From: an uncultured Halanaerobiales bacterium | GTDB lineage: Bacteria > Bacillota > Halanaerobiia > Halanaerobiales > M55B127 | Length of the DNA stretch: 59,502 bases | Direction: 5' to 3' | Assembly: GCA_913055675.1 (NCBI GenBank) | Contig: CAJXKY010000011.1 | Span: forward strand, 1-59,502 | Shown: piece after piece, positions 51,608 through 59,502 of the stretch | How positions within the stretch are numbered: position 1 is the first letter of the stretch | Layout: every line of letters starts with the position of its first letter | Notes under the pieces: generated by a model | Databases searched by the model: none | Told to the model about the DNA's origin: nothing | What the model saw: the letters and a program-made list of their open reading frames with translations, nothing else | Made by a program: the position numbers and the translations under genes

Positions 51608-52558
51608 TTAGACCTCCAATTCTTCAATTGTTATATTGTCAATACTTTCCTCAATTTCTTGTCTACCTTTTAGAAATACTATTTTATGTTCCGCTATATC
51701 TAATGCAGCAGCAGCTGCATATCTATTAGCTTCCAGAAAGTCAAAACCGTTTTGAAAGATATAATCAAAAAAGGCAGCGTTATAGGCATCTCCTGCACCT
51801 AATAGATTTCTGATACAATAATCTTCGGGTGATAATAAATAAAGAGAGTTATCAACATCAAAAAGTAATCTGTTAGTATGAAAAGGCATTATTACATATT
51901 GAGCACCTTTATTTTGAAGTTCTTTTCCCATCTTTATATAATCTTCTCTATTTTCGACTTTAACATCTAGAATTTTATTAGTATGTTTAAAATAAGGTAC
52001 TACAAACTTCGGCTTTGCTTTTAAAGCTCGGTTTAAAGCTTCTCCACTAGCTTTTAGATAAACATCTTTATCCAGTTCGTTGCAGATTTCAATTAATTCA
52101 TAATAAATATCAAAATTAACTCCATCTGGAATTGAACCTGCTATCATAATAAGATCACTTTCTCTAATACTTCTTTTAAATCTCTTTTTAATCTCTTTGA
52201 CACTTTTTTTACTAACTGAATAAGTATAATCATTGTAAAGAGTATTACTTGGGGGGGTACTTGCGATTATTTTAATATTATTTCTCATTTCATTGGAGGT
52301 ATAAACATAATTTGTGGTTACTTTATAGTCTTGCACCATTTTTTCAAAGTAGAGTCCTTGTTTACCACCCACAAAACCTATGTTCTGTACATCGCTGTAA
52401 CCAAGGTTTTTAAGATTAATTGAAGCTATTAATCCTTTACCACCAGGATAAACCTTTAAATTCTCATCATCATATATATACTGGTCTTTCATTGCCTTAT
52501 GTTCATCTATAAAGTATTCTCTATCAATTGAAGGGTTCAAAGTTACTGTGGTTATCAA
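51608..52558 (-). CDS. Divergent PfkB-family kinase (1-phosphofructokinase/LacC-like)
   Basis: A protein of about 316 residues beginning MITTVTLNPSIDREYFID, the usual opening of FruK/LacC kinases. The sugar-binding motif is altered (YPGGKGLIASINLKNLGY; the Asn after GGKG-x is Ile), and the normally conserved KPN segment reads VVPYFKHTNK. The catalytic GAGDAYNAAF motif is intact. This suggests a real kinase, or ATP-binding protein, with a changed substrate. TTG at 52558 is preferred, 6 bases after GAGGTG; the GTG at 52567 lies in that site. It heads an operon with a CBS protein and an antiporter, odd company for a sugar kinase. Confidence 0.75.
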   Translation of the reverse strand: MITTVTLNPSIDREYFIDEHKAMKDQYIYDDENLKVYPGGKGLIASINLKNLGYSDVQNIGFVGGKQGLYFEKMVQDYKVTTNYVYTSNEMRNNIKIIASTPPSNTLYNDYTYSVSKKSVKEIKKRFKRSIRESDLIMIAGSIPDGVNFDIYYELIEICNELDKDVYLKASGEALNRALKAKPKFVVPYFKHTNKILDVKVENREDYIKMGKELQNKGAQYVIMPFHTNRLLFDVDNSLYLLSPEDYCIRNLLGAGDAYNAAFFDYIFQNGFDFLEANRYAAAAALDIAEHKIVFLKGRQEIEESIDNITIEELEV

Positions 52559-52754
52559 TAATATCACCTCTTTTTAGCTTTTCGTATTGTTATTAAATTT
52601 CGAGAAATATGTAAAATACCCTTTTATTTTAGAATTAAAATTATAAATTTTATTCATGATAGCGGAGGAATCAAGGAAATATTCAAGAAGTAATATTGTT
52701 GGAAGCTTAAAAAAATTCATAATTGTAAAATAATATTTAGGAGGGGATAATCGC

Positions 52755-52782
52755 TTGAATATTTAAATATTTGTGGTATAAT
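52755..52782 (+). promoter_or_regulatory. Extended -10 promoter of the proline operon
   Basis: TTGAAT (52755-52760), 16-base spacer, TGG-TATAAT ending at 52782 (TATAAT 52777-52782 with an extended TG). It lies about 30 bases before the small symporter-partner gene. Confidence 0.65.
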
Positions 52783-52812
52783 TATAGAAATTTAAGGAAG
52801 GAGTAGTGAGTA

Positions 52813-52929
52813 TTGAGTATGGATTATAATTTACCAGGATTTACATGGTTTTGGCTTTTAACTCCTAGTTTGGCAATTGTGTTACTGTCACTCTTACGTT
52901 TGATTTTAAATAGAGGGGGTGACAGTTGA
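52813..52929 (+). CDS. Small symporter accessory protein, 38 aa
   Basis: A single-helix membrane peptide: MSMDYNLPGFTWFWLLTPSL, then AIVLLSLLRLILNRGGDS. TTG at 52813 is 9 bases after AAGGAG; an in-frame ATG at 52819 is less well spaced. Its stop overlaps the symporter start as TGATG. Tiny proteins like this precede several SSS symporters and are thought to be partners; the proposal here rests on position, the membrane helix and the translational overlap. Confidence 0.7.
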   Translation: MSMDYNLPGFTWFWLLTPSLAIVLLSLLRLILNRGGDS

Positions 52930-54431
52930 TGGATCCAATTTTAGTCACCTTTACAATTTATATAGGTGGGATGTTGTTAATAGGTTATTATTATTACCGA
53001 CAAAATGAAAACATTTCTGATTATTTTTTAGGGGGGCGGACCCTAAATCCATTTGTTACTGCCTTAAGTGCTCAGGCGAGTGATATGAGTGGTTGGTTAT
53101 TAATGGGATTTCCAGGAGCAATTTATGCAGGTGGATTTAATGGAATGTGGATTGGGATTGGTCTTGCTGTAGGTACATTTCTAAATTGGCAGTTTACTGC
53201 TCAAAGATTGAGAAGATATACAGAAGTTGTGGATTCAATTACTATTGCTGATTTTTTTGAGAACAGGTTTAAAGATAAAAGTAGATCTTTAAGAATTGTA
53301 TCCGCTTTTGCTATTTTAATATTTTTTACCATTTATGTATCATCTGGTTTAGTAGCAGGGGGACTATTATTTGAAAATATTTTAGGGATAAATTATCAGT
53401 TGGCCGTTGTATTGGCTGTTTTAGTTATCGGTTTGTATACATTTTTAGGTGGTTTTTTAGCAGTAAGCTGGACAGATTTTGTTCAGGGGACTTTAATGGT
53501 TATTGCTCTATTAATAGTACCGATCGCAATAATTTATCTTAGAGGTGGATTATCTCAGGTTTGGAACCAAATTGCTAGTATTAATCCCGATCTTTTACAT
53601 GCTGGTAAATCGGTATCCTATGATTTTGCTGCTGATGTGAAGTGGATTACAACTTCAGAAAGTATGGGCTTTATATCATTAATTTCATTATTAGGTTGGG
53701 GTTTGGGTTATTTTGGCATGCCCCATATTTTGGTTAGATTTATGGGAATAAAATCCGCCAAACAGATTCCTATTTCTCAGTTTGTAGGAGTCACCTGGGT
53801 CGTAATAAGTTTAATTGGTGCGGTGTTTGTAGGTATATTAGGAATTATAGCTGCACCGGAAGCTTTAGAAAACACAGAAACAATATTTTTAGTTTTGCTG
53901 CAAAAACTATTTAATCCCTGGATAGCCGGTGTTTTTCTAGCAGCTGTGCTTGCTGCTATCATGAGCACTATTGATTCACAACTGTTAGTTTCATCAAGTG
54001 CATTAGCTGAAGATTTTTATAAATCCTTTTTCAGACCAGAGGCTAGTCAAAAAGAGTTGCTCTGGATTAGTAGGGGAGCAGTAATTTTAATCACAGTAAT
54101 AGCTTTATACTTTGCCCTTTCGGGAGGTACTATATTAGATATAGTTTCATATGCATGGGCTGGATTAGGTGCTTCTTTTGGACCGGCTGTATTATTTAGT
54201 CTATTCTGGAAGAAAACTACGAGAAATGGTGTGCTAGCTGGAATAATAACCGGTGGTGTTGTAGTAATTATTTGGAAAAACCTATTGGCTTTTACAGGTC
54301 TATATGAGATAATACCAGGCTTTTTCTTATCAGCCTTAGTTATTTTTGTAGTTAGCTATTTTGGTGATGATCCGACTGCTGAAGTTGTAGAAGAATTTGA
54401 AAGAGCTATGAAACCCTTAATTAACGAATAA
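52929..54431 (+). CDS. putP: Sodium/proline symporter PutP
   Basis: A 500-residue SSS transporter with about 13 helices. It shows the proline-symporter segments FLGGRTLNPFVTALSAQASD, MSGWLLMGFPGAIYAGG, TYTFLGGFLAVSWTDFVQG-type sequence and AAIMSTIDSQLLVSSSALAED. It imports proline with sodium. The assignment is strengthened by the genes that follow: a multi-subunit amine dehydrogenase and P5C dehydrogenase. GGGGGTG precedes the ATG. Confidence 0.92.
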   Translation: MDPILVTFTIYIGGMLLIGYYYYRQNENISDYFLGGRTLNPFVTALSAQASDMSGWLLMGFPGAIYAGGFNGMWIGIGLAVGTFLNWQFTAQRLRRYTEVVDSITIADFFENRFKDKSRSLRIVSAFAILIFFTIYVSSGLVAGGLLFENILGINYQLAVVLAVLVIGLYTFLGGFLAVSWTDFVQGTLMVIALLIVPIAIIYLRGGLSQVWNQIASINPDLLHAGKSVSYDFAADVKWITTSESMGFISLISLLGWGLGYFGMPHILVRFMGIKSAKQIPISQFVGVTWVVISLIGAVFVGILGIIAAPEALENTETIFLVLLQKLFNPWIAGVFLAAVLAAIMSTIDSQLLVSSSALAEDFYKSFFRPEASQKELLWISRGAVILITVIALYFALSGGTILDIVSYAWAGLGASFGPAVLFSLFWKKTTRNGVLAGIITGGVVVIIWKNLLAFTGLYEIIPGFFLSALVIFVVSYFGDDPTAEVVEEFERAMKPLINE

Positions 54432-54450
54432 TTGAATGAGGGGGAGTTAA

Positions 54451-54765
54451 ATGAGAATAGAAAACCATCCAATACTTGATTTAGATAGAGACGAAGAAAA
54501 AGAAATTACCTTCACTTATAAAGGAAAAGAGATAAAAGCGTATGAGGGGGAAACAATTGCTGCTGCTCTTTATGCAGCTGGAATAAGAGTTTTGAAAGCT
54601 AGTTCTAAATATGAAAGACCACGCGGTTTATTCTGTGCAATTGGAAATTGTTCTTCCTGTCATATGGTTGTAGATGGTATTCCGAATGTAAAAACATGTA
54701 TAACCAAGGTAAAAGAAGGTATGGTTGTCGAAGAAGAAGTTGGAAAAGGTGATATAGTTGATTAA
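54451..54765 (+). CDS. [2Fe-2S] subunit of proline dehydrogenase-type complex
   Basis: A 104-residue plant-ferredoxin-like protein of the HcnA/SoxA N-terminal class. A beta-grasp fold (ITFTYKGKEIKAYEGETIAAAL) is followed by cluster ligands in FCAIGNCSSCHMVV and KTCITKV. It supplies an electron-transfer cluster to the FAD subunits. In many relatives this domain is fused to the next protein; here it is separate, overlapping the next gene by 8 bases. AGGGGGAG precedes the ATG. Confidence 0.88.
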   Translation: MRIENHPILDLDRDEEKEITFTYKGKEIKAYEGETIAAALYAAGIRVLKASSKYERPRGLFCAIGNCSSCHMVVDGIPNVKTCITKVKEGMVVEEEVGKGDIVD

Positions 54766-55873
54766 TACAGATATCTTAGTAATAGGTGGCGGGCCAGCAG
54801 GAATGACAGCGGCAATTAAGGCTTCTGAGTCTGGAGCACAGGTAATAATTATTGAGAGATACCATGAACTCGGCGGCCAATTAATAAAACAAACACATCG
54901 ATTTTTTGGTTCAAAAAAAGAACAAGCTGGAATAAGGGGTATAAGTATAGCTCAAGAATTAACAGAAAAAATTGAAAACCACTCTAATATAAGAGTGATG
55001 ACAGAAGCAACAGCAGAAGGATATTATGAAGATGAGGTAGTTACAATCTCTCATGAAAATAAATTTAAAAAGATTAAGGCAAAAAAAGTAATAATAGCAA
55101 CCGGGGCTTCTGAAAATATGCTGGCATTTGAAAATAATGACCTACCTGGAGTTTATGGAGCTGGAGCAGTACAGACTCTAATGAATCTCTATGGTATCCT
55201 GCCCGGTGAAAAAGTAATAATGGTTGGAGCTGGTAATATAGGCTTAATTGTAAGTTATCAGCTGCTACAAGCAGGAGTGGATGTAGAAGCAGTTATAGAA
55301 GCAGCTCCTAAGATAGGTGGTTATCTTGTTCACGCTTCAAAAATAAGAAGAGCAGGAGTTCCAATTTATACAAGCCATTCTATAAAAAAAGCGATTGGTG
55401 AAAATTCAGTTCAAGGAGCTGAAGTAGTAGAATTAAATGATAATTGGGAGATGAAAGTAGGCACTGAAAAGGTTATAGAAGCTGATATCATCTGCCTAGC
55501 TGTAGGTTTAAACCCTCTATCTGATTTATTAATTCAGGCTGAATGTGAAGTTGTATATACTCCTGAACTGGGCGGTGATGTACCAATTCGTGATGAAAAT
55601 CTAAAAACAACAAAGGACCATATCTTTGTTGCAGGTGATGTAGCAGGGATTGAAGAAGCAACTGCCGCAATGTTAGAAGGAGAGATCGCCGGATTAAAGG
55701 CGGTTTCCGAAATTGGATATTCAAATGAAAATATTTTTGAAGAATTAAATAGATTAAAAACAGAACTGAATAAATTACGAAGTGGTCCAGTAGGGAAGGT
55801 TATAAAAAATGGTATTGAAAAAGTGAGGAGGGGAAATTATGTTGGAAAAAACCGGTATTCCCACCTCCGATGA
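54758..55873 (+). CDS. FAD/NAD(P)-binding alpha subunit of proline dehydrogenase-type complex
   Basis: A 371-residue flavoprotein resembling HcnB and the alpha subunit of archaeal dye-linked proline dehydrogenase. It has the FAD motif ILVIGGGPAGMTAAIKA, the second dinucleotide motif VIMVGAGNIGLIVSYQLL and the C-terminal FAD motif IFVAGDVAG. It probably oxidises the amine dehydrogenase subunit and passes electrons to a carrier such as NAD+ or ferredoxin; which one is unknown. TTG start, overlapping the preceding gene. The ferredoxin gene begins 35 bases before its stop. Confidence 0.85.
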   Translation: MINTDILVIGGGPAGMTAAIKASESGAQVIIIERYHELGGQLIKQTHRFFGSKKEQAGIRGISIAQELTEKIENHSNIRVMTEATAEGYYEDEVVTISHENKFKKIKAKKVIIATGASENMLAFENNDLPGVYGAGAVQTLMNLYGILPGEKVIMVGAGNIGLIVSYQLLQAGVDVEAVIEAAPKIGGYLVHASKIRRAGVPIYTSHSIKKAIGENSVQGAEVVELNDNWEMKVGTEKVIEADIICLAVGLNPLSDLLIQAECEVVYTPELGGDVPIRDENLKTTKDHIFVAGDVAGIEEATAAMLEGEIAGLKAVSEIGYSNENIFEELNRLKTELNKLRSGPVGKVIKNGIEKVRRGNYVGKNRYSHLR

Positions 55874-56324
55874 TTTAAAAGCTATTAAACCCGATAAAGA
55901 AAGACTAAAAAAGGGACCGGTAGCTTTAATAGAATGTTTTAGAAAAATACCTTGTGACCCTTGTTTTTATAGTTGTCCTTTTGATGCTATTGACGAATTT
56001 AAAGACATAAATGACATCCCAAATCTTGATTATGAAACTTGTACTGGTTGTGGTAACTGTATAGCCAGCTGTCCCGGCTTAGCAATATTTGTAGTTGACT
56101 ATAATAAAAACACCTTAAGTTTACCTTATGAATTTTTACCAGTACCAGAAAAAGGTGATTTAGTGTGGGGACTAAACCGGGCAGGTAAAAAGGTAAAAAA
56201 AGCAGAGGTAGTTCGGGTTAAAGACCCAGCTAAAAATGATAAAACCGCTGTAGTTACAATCAAATTACCAAAAGAGTATTTAATGGAAGTAAGAAATATA
56301 GAAGTTGGTGAACTTAATGGATGA
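55839..56324 (+). CDS. 4Fe-4S ferredoxin-like subunit
   Basis: A 161-residue protein with two cysteine groups: PCDPCFYSCPFDAI and the full ferredoxin motif CTGCGNCIASCPG. Two [4Fe-4S] clusters are possible, although the first group has a shortened spacing. The C-terminal 70 residues form a beta-rich domain (VKKAEVVRVKD, KTAVVTIKLP) of unknown role. Such a subunit suggests that electrons leave the complex through ferredoxin-like steps. GAGGAGGGG precedes the ATG; it overlaps both neighbours. Confidence 0.85.
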   Translation: MLEKTGIPTSDDLKAIKPDKERLKKGPVALIECFRKIPCDPCFYSCPFDAIDEFKDINDIPNLDYETCTGCGNCIASCPGLAIFVVDYNKNTLSLPYEFLPVPEKGDLVWGLNRAGKKVKKAEVVRVKDPAKNDKTAVVTIKLPKEYLMEVRNIEVGELNG

Positions 56325-56592
56325 TAATACTATAGTTTGTCGATGTGAAGATATTACATTAAAAGAATTAAGAGATTTAATTAAAGAGGGGTATACGACT
56401 TTAGATGAAATAAAGAGGGCTTTACGCTTAGGCATGGGTCCCTGTCAGGGTAATATTTGCTTAGATATTGCTGCCAGAGAAATATGTAAAATGACAGACA
56501 AAACCATGGAAGAAATCAAAATGCCCAGAAAAAGACCCCCTGTTTTAGGTATTAAAATGGGTGAATTAGCAGGTGATCAGGATGAAAAGTAA
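56317..56592 (+). CDS. BFD-like [2Fe-2S] subunit
   Basis: A 91-residue protein of the bacterioferritin-associated-ferredoxin-like type: CRCEDITLKEL, then LRLGMGPCQGNICLD, giving the C-x-C and C-x4-C ligand pairs of a [2Fe-2S] cluster. In amine-dehydrogenase complexes this domain bridges the FAD subunits. I chose ATG 56317 (MDDNTIVCRCED); a GTG at 56305 would add four residues. It overlaps both adjacent genes by about 8-11 bases. Confidence 0.85.
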   Translation: MDDNTIVCRCEDITLKELRDLIKEGYTTLDEIKRALRLGMGPCQGNICLDIAAREICKMTDKTMEEIKMPRKRPPVLGIKMGELAGDQDEK

Positions 56593-57727
56593 AGCTGAGA
56601 TAGTAATTATCGGGGGAGGAGTAATAGGAGCTTCAATAGCCTATAATCTAGCGGATAAAGGAATGAAAGATATCGTAGTACTTGAACAAAATTATATTGC
56701 AAGCGGTTCAACTGGAAGTTGTGGAGCTGGAATTAGACAACAATGGGGAACAAAGATGAACTGCTTGCTTTCTAGAAAAAGTATGGAAATATTTGAAAAC
56801 ATGAATGAAATTTTAGATACTAAAAGAGATATAGAGTTAAAACAGGGCGGTTATTTACTTTTAGCTTTTTCTAAGAAGGAATTGGATCAGTTTAAAGAAA
56901 ATGTTAAATTACAACACCGTTATGGGATACCATCAGAACTATTGACAGTAAAAGAGGCTAAAGAGATAGTACCACAACTTAATACTGAGGGTATAACTGG
57001 TGCAACTTATTGCCCTACTGATGGACATGCTAATCCATTTCGAGTAACCCAAGCTTATGTAGAAGCAGCTCAGCGTAAAGGAGTAGAGTTTTACACTTAT
57101 ACTAAAGCAGAAGACATTATTACCGAAAAGGGGAAGATTAAAAAAGTAATTACAGATCAGGGTGAAATACAAACAAATAAAGTTGTTAATGCAGCGGGAG
57201 GCTTTTCTAAAGAAGTAAGCCAGATGGCCGGAATAGAAATTCCAACGAAATCAGAACGCCATGAAATATTGGTTACAGAACAGGTGAATCCTATTTTGAA
57301 ACCAATGGTAATGTCCTTTTCATATAATATATACTGTCAACAAACCCCTGATGGTAGTTTTGTAATGGGTTATGGAGATCCAGATGAACCGGAAAGTCAT
57401 AATATTAAATCCAGCTGGCAGTTTTTAGAGGAAATGTCAAAAAAGGCAACCCATCTATTACCGTTTTTAAAAAAGATAAGGGTAATAAGACAATGGGCTG
57501 GATTATATAATATTACTCCTGATGCACAACCAATTTTAGATGAAGCTACTGATTTAGAAGGCTTTTTTATGGCGGTAGGTTTTAGCGGGCATGGATTCAT
57601 GATAGCCCCTATGACTGGTATTTTAATGTCAGAGATGATTTTAGGAGAAGAGTTAAGTATAGATATTGAATTAGACCTTGAAAGATTTGAAAATGATAGA
57701 TTGATCTTAGAACCATCTGTTGTTTAA
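56582..57727 (+). CDS. FAD-dependent amino acid dehydrogenase beta subunit, probable proline dehydrogenase
   Basis: A 381-residue member of the D-amino-acid oxidase (DAO) superfamily: FAD motif IVIIGGGVIGASIAYNLAD, GSTGSCGAGIRQQWG, PTDGHANPFRVT and a C-terminal GFSGHGFMIAP. It is the catalytic subunit, removing hydrogen from a secondary amine. With PutP upstream and P5C dehydrogenase downstream, L-proline is the likely substrate, as in archaeal PDH1-type complexes; sarcosine or glycine (HcnC-like) are the alternatives by family. AGGTG lies 7 bases before ATG 56582. Confidence 0.82.
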   Translation: MKSKAEIVIIGGGVIGASIAYNLADKGMKDIVVLEQNYIASGSTGSCGAGIRQQWGTKMNCLLSRKSMEIFENMNEILDTKRDIELKQGGYLLLAFSKKELDQFKENVKLQHRYGIPSELLTVKEAKEIVPQLNTEGITGATYCPTDGHANPFRVTQAYVEAAQRKGVEFYTYTKAEDIITEKGKIKKVITDQGEIQTNKVVNAAGGFSKEVSQMAGIEIPTKSERHEILVTEQVNPILKPMVMSFSYNIYCQQTPDGSFVMGYGDPDEPESHNIKSSWQFLEEMSKKATHLLPFLKKIRVIRQWAGLYNITPDAQPILDEATDLEGFFMAVGFSGHGFMIAPMTGILMSEMILGEELSIDIELDLERFENDRLILEPSVV

Positions 57728-57748
57728 AAAAACAAGGAGGGATTAATT

Positions 57749-59383
57749 TTGAGCGCAAATGATATTTTTAGTTTAAAAAGACCAGACAATGAACCAATTT
57801 TAAGTTATGAACCAGGTAGTGAAGAAAAGATAGAATTAAAAGAAAAATTAAAAGAATTAAAAAGCAATCCTGTTGAAATACCTTTGATTATAAATGGTAA
57901 AGAAGTAAAGACGGGTAATGTTAAAGAAATTAGAGCTCCCCATAATCATGACCTAGTTTTAGGTAAATACCATATGGCAGGTGAAAAGGAAATCAATGAA
58001 GCCATTTCTGCTTCCCTTGCAGCAAAAAAGGAATGGGAAAATACTTCTTGGGAAAAGAGAGCTGCAATCTTTTTAAAAGCAGCTTCATTATTAGCAGGAC
58101 CTAGAAGAGCAGAAATAAATGCTGCTACAATGTTAGGGCAGAGTAAAAATGTTTTTCAGGCTGAAATTGATTCAGCATGTGAATTGATTGATTTCTTACG
58201 TTTTAATGCATACTTTATGACTGAAATTTATCAAAATCAACCTAGTTCAACTGAAGACATTTTAAATAGAATGGAATATAGACCATTAGAAGGCTTTATT
58301 TTTGCAGTACCTCCCTTTAACTTTACTTCGATTGGTGCAAATCTACCTACTGCACCAGCACTAATGGGTAATACTGCACTTTGGAAGCCTGCTTCTACAG
58401 CGGTATATTCAAATTACTTCTTTATGAAGTTATTAATGAGAGCCGGTCTCCCTGATGGAGTTATTAACTTTATTCCAGGTAAAGGTTCTGAAGTGGGGCC
58501 AATAGTCTTAGATAGACCTGAATTAGCTGGGATTCACTTTACCGGATCTGTTAATACTTTAGATACCTTATATAAAGAAGTGGGCCAAAACATAAATAAA
58601 TATGATACCTATCCAAGAATCGTTGGTGAAACTGGAGGTAAAGACTTCATTTTTGCCCATGAATCGGCTGATAAAGGTGAACTTGAGACTGCTCTTATTA
58701 GAGGAGCTTTCCAATATCAAGGACAAAAATGTTCAGCCGCTTCCAGATCATATATACCCAAAAAACTTTGGTCAGAACTCAAAGAAGACCTTGTTGAAAA
58801 GGTAGAAAGCATAAAAATGGGACCAGTTGATGATTTTACTAATTTTGTAAATGCTGTTATCGATGAAAGTGCTTTTGATAAGATCTCCGGTTATATAGAT
58901 TATGCAAAAAAAGCAAATGATGCCCAAGTTATTGTGGGAGGAGAATATGATAAAACAGATGGATATTATATTAGGCCAACAATAATTGTAACATCTGATC
59001 CTAAATTTAAATCAATGGAAGAAGAAATCTTTGGACCAGTTCTCACAATTTATATATATGATTCTGCTGAATTTGAAAAAACATTACAAATTTGTGACCA
59101 AACTTCTCCATATGGATTAACGGGAAGTATATTTGCAAAAGATCGTAAGGCAGTCAAAACTGCAGAAAAAGTTTTAAAACATGCAGCAGGCAACTTCTAT
59201 ATTAATGATAAACCTACCGGTGCTGTTGTGGGTCAACAGCCCTTTGGAGGAGCTAGAAAGTCAGGAACAAATGATAAAGCAGGAAGTCAGTGGAATTTAA
59301 TGAGGTGGGTCTCTCCAAGGTCAATCAAAGAAAATTTGAATCCACCGTTAAATTATAAATATCCATTTATGAAAGAAGAATAA
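57749..59383 (+). CDS. pruA: L-glutamate gamma-semialdehyde (P5C) dehydrogenase
   Basis: A 544-residue aldehyde dehydrogenase of the long bacterial/eukaryotic P5C-dehydrogenase type. It shows FAVPPFNFTSIGANLPTAP (NAD site), HFTGSV, the catalytic Glu in GETGGKDFIF, the nucleophile Cys in YQGQKCSAASR and EEIFGPVLTIYIY. It converts glutamate semialdehyde to glutamate, finishing proline oxidation. TTG start after AAGGAGGG. No PutA-type proline dehydrogenase domain is fused to it; the multi-subunit enzyme upstream replaces it. Confidence 0.93.
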   Translation: MSANDIFSLKRPDNEPILSYEPGSEEKIELKEKLKELKSNPVEIPLIINGKEVKTGNVKEIRAPHNHDLVLGKYHMAGEKEINEAISASLAAKKEWENTSWEKRAAIFLKAASLLAGPRRAEINAATMLGQSKNVFQAEIDSACELIDFLRFNAYFMTEIYQNQPSSTEDILNRMEYRPLEGFIFAVPPFNFTSIGANLPTAPALMGNTALWKPASTAVYSNYFFMKLLMRAGLPDGVINFIPGKGSEVGPIVLDRPELAGIHFTGSVNTLDTLYKEVGQNINKYDTYPRIVGETGGKDFIFAHESADKGELETALIRGAFQYQGQKCSAASRSYIPKKLWSELKEDLVEKVESIKMGPVDDFTNFVNAVIDESAFDKISGYIDYAKKANDAQVIVGGEYDKTDGYYIRPTIIVTSDPKFKSMEEEIFGPVLTIYIYDSAEFEKTLQICDQTSPYGLTGSIFAKDRKAVKTAEKVLKHAAGNFYINDKPTGAVVGQQPFGGARKSGTNDKAGSQWNLMRWVSPRSIKENLNPPLNYKYPFMKEE

Positions 59384-59397
59384 AGCTTTAAACACTA

Positions 59398-59441
59398 AAT
59401 ATTCAGGGGTTTTAACATTAGCCTCCTGAATATTTTTTTTA
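59398..59441 (+). terminator. Terminator of the proline operon
   Basis: AATATTCAGG (59398-59407) pairs with CCTGAATATT (59425-59434), and a run of T residues follows, 15 bases after the pruA stop. Confidence 0.85.
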
Positions 59442-59502
59442 ACTAATTAAAGGTTTTTTATATTTGTTATTGAAATAATGATTTGGTTGATGTATTATTC
59501 AA

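Overview
The window looks like a chromosome segment of a low-GC, anaerobic, probably halophilic Firmicute of the order Halanaerobiales. The grounds are very AT-rich DNA, strong AGGAGG-type ribosome sites, frequent TTG/GTG starts, a sucrose-phosphate synthase that from memory closely resembles the Halothermothrix orenii enzyme, and anaerobic marker genes (2-oxoacid:ferredoxin oxidoreductase, a minimal SufCB pair, a rubrerythrin-like protein). No similarity search was run, so the taxon is an inference. I saw no rRNA, tRNA, CRISPR array, IS element or prophage.

Layout. 1-1.8 kb: a 5'-truncated PAS sensor remnant, a UbiA-type prenyltransferase and a tiny AbrB-like regulator. 1.8-2.8 kb: an exported SAM-hydrolase-like (DUF62) protein. 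2.9-15.2 kb: storage-carbohydrate and sucrose genes: alpha-glucan phosphorylase, sucrose-phosphate synthase and fructokinase (minus strand), a membrane HD-GYP protein, type I pullulanase, branching enzyme, a glycogen synthase with an unusual C-terminal helix-hairpin-helix domain, and a zinc-dependent phospholipase C-like protein. 15.2-24.2 kb: a five-gene peptide-type ABC transporter, a YedK/HMCES-like DNA-crosslink protein and a polar amino acid ABC transporter. 24.4-28.0 kb: an HD-GYP phosphodiesterase next to a diguanylate cyclase. 28.1-36.4 kb: SufCB, an exported ankyrin-repeat protein, an NMT1/SsuA-type ABC transporter, lipoamide dehydrogenase and lipoate ligase. 36.5-42.5 kb: a small zinc-ribbon protein, WecB, Pcm, a sulfotransferase-like protein, a rubrerythrin-like protein and KorAB. 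42.6-44.8 kb: a NiaR-type (3H domain) regulator followed by a promoter/operator-like element and a two-gene sodium symporter. 44.9-47.3 kb: a B12-binding protein with the residues of CarH-type photoreceptors, 2 bp ahead of a PAS-GGDEF diguanylate cyclase. 47.4-49.8 kb: a ZnuACB-like metal ABC transporter. 49.8-52.6 kb (minus): a cation/proton antiporter, a CBS-domain protein and a divergent PfkB kinase. 52.8-59.4 kb: proline catabolism: a 38-residue symporter partner, PutP, a five-subunit FAD/Fe-S amine dehydrogenase (probable proline dehydrogenase) and P5C dehydrogenase, closed by a terminator.

How it fits together. The cell appears to store glucan, make sucrose (possibly as an osmolyte), import peptides, amino acids and proline, and oxidise proline to glutamate. 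Cyclic di-GMP control is prominent: two HD-GYP proteins and two GGDEF proteins with visible I-sites. The most novel candidates are the B12 photosensor/diguanylate cyclase pair, the GlgA-HhH fusion, the NiaR-linked symporter, the possible lipoate importer and the exported SAM-hydrolase-like protein.
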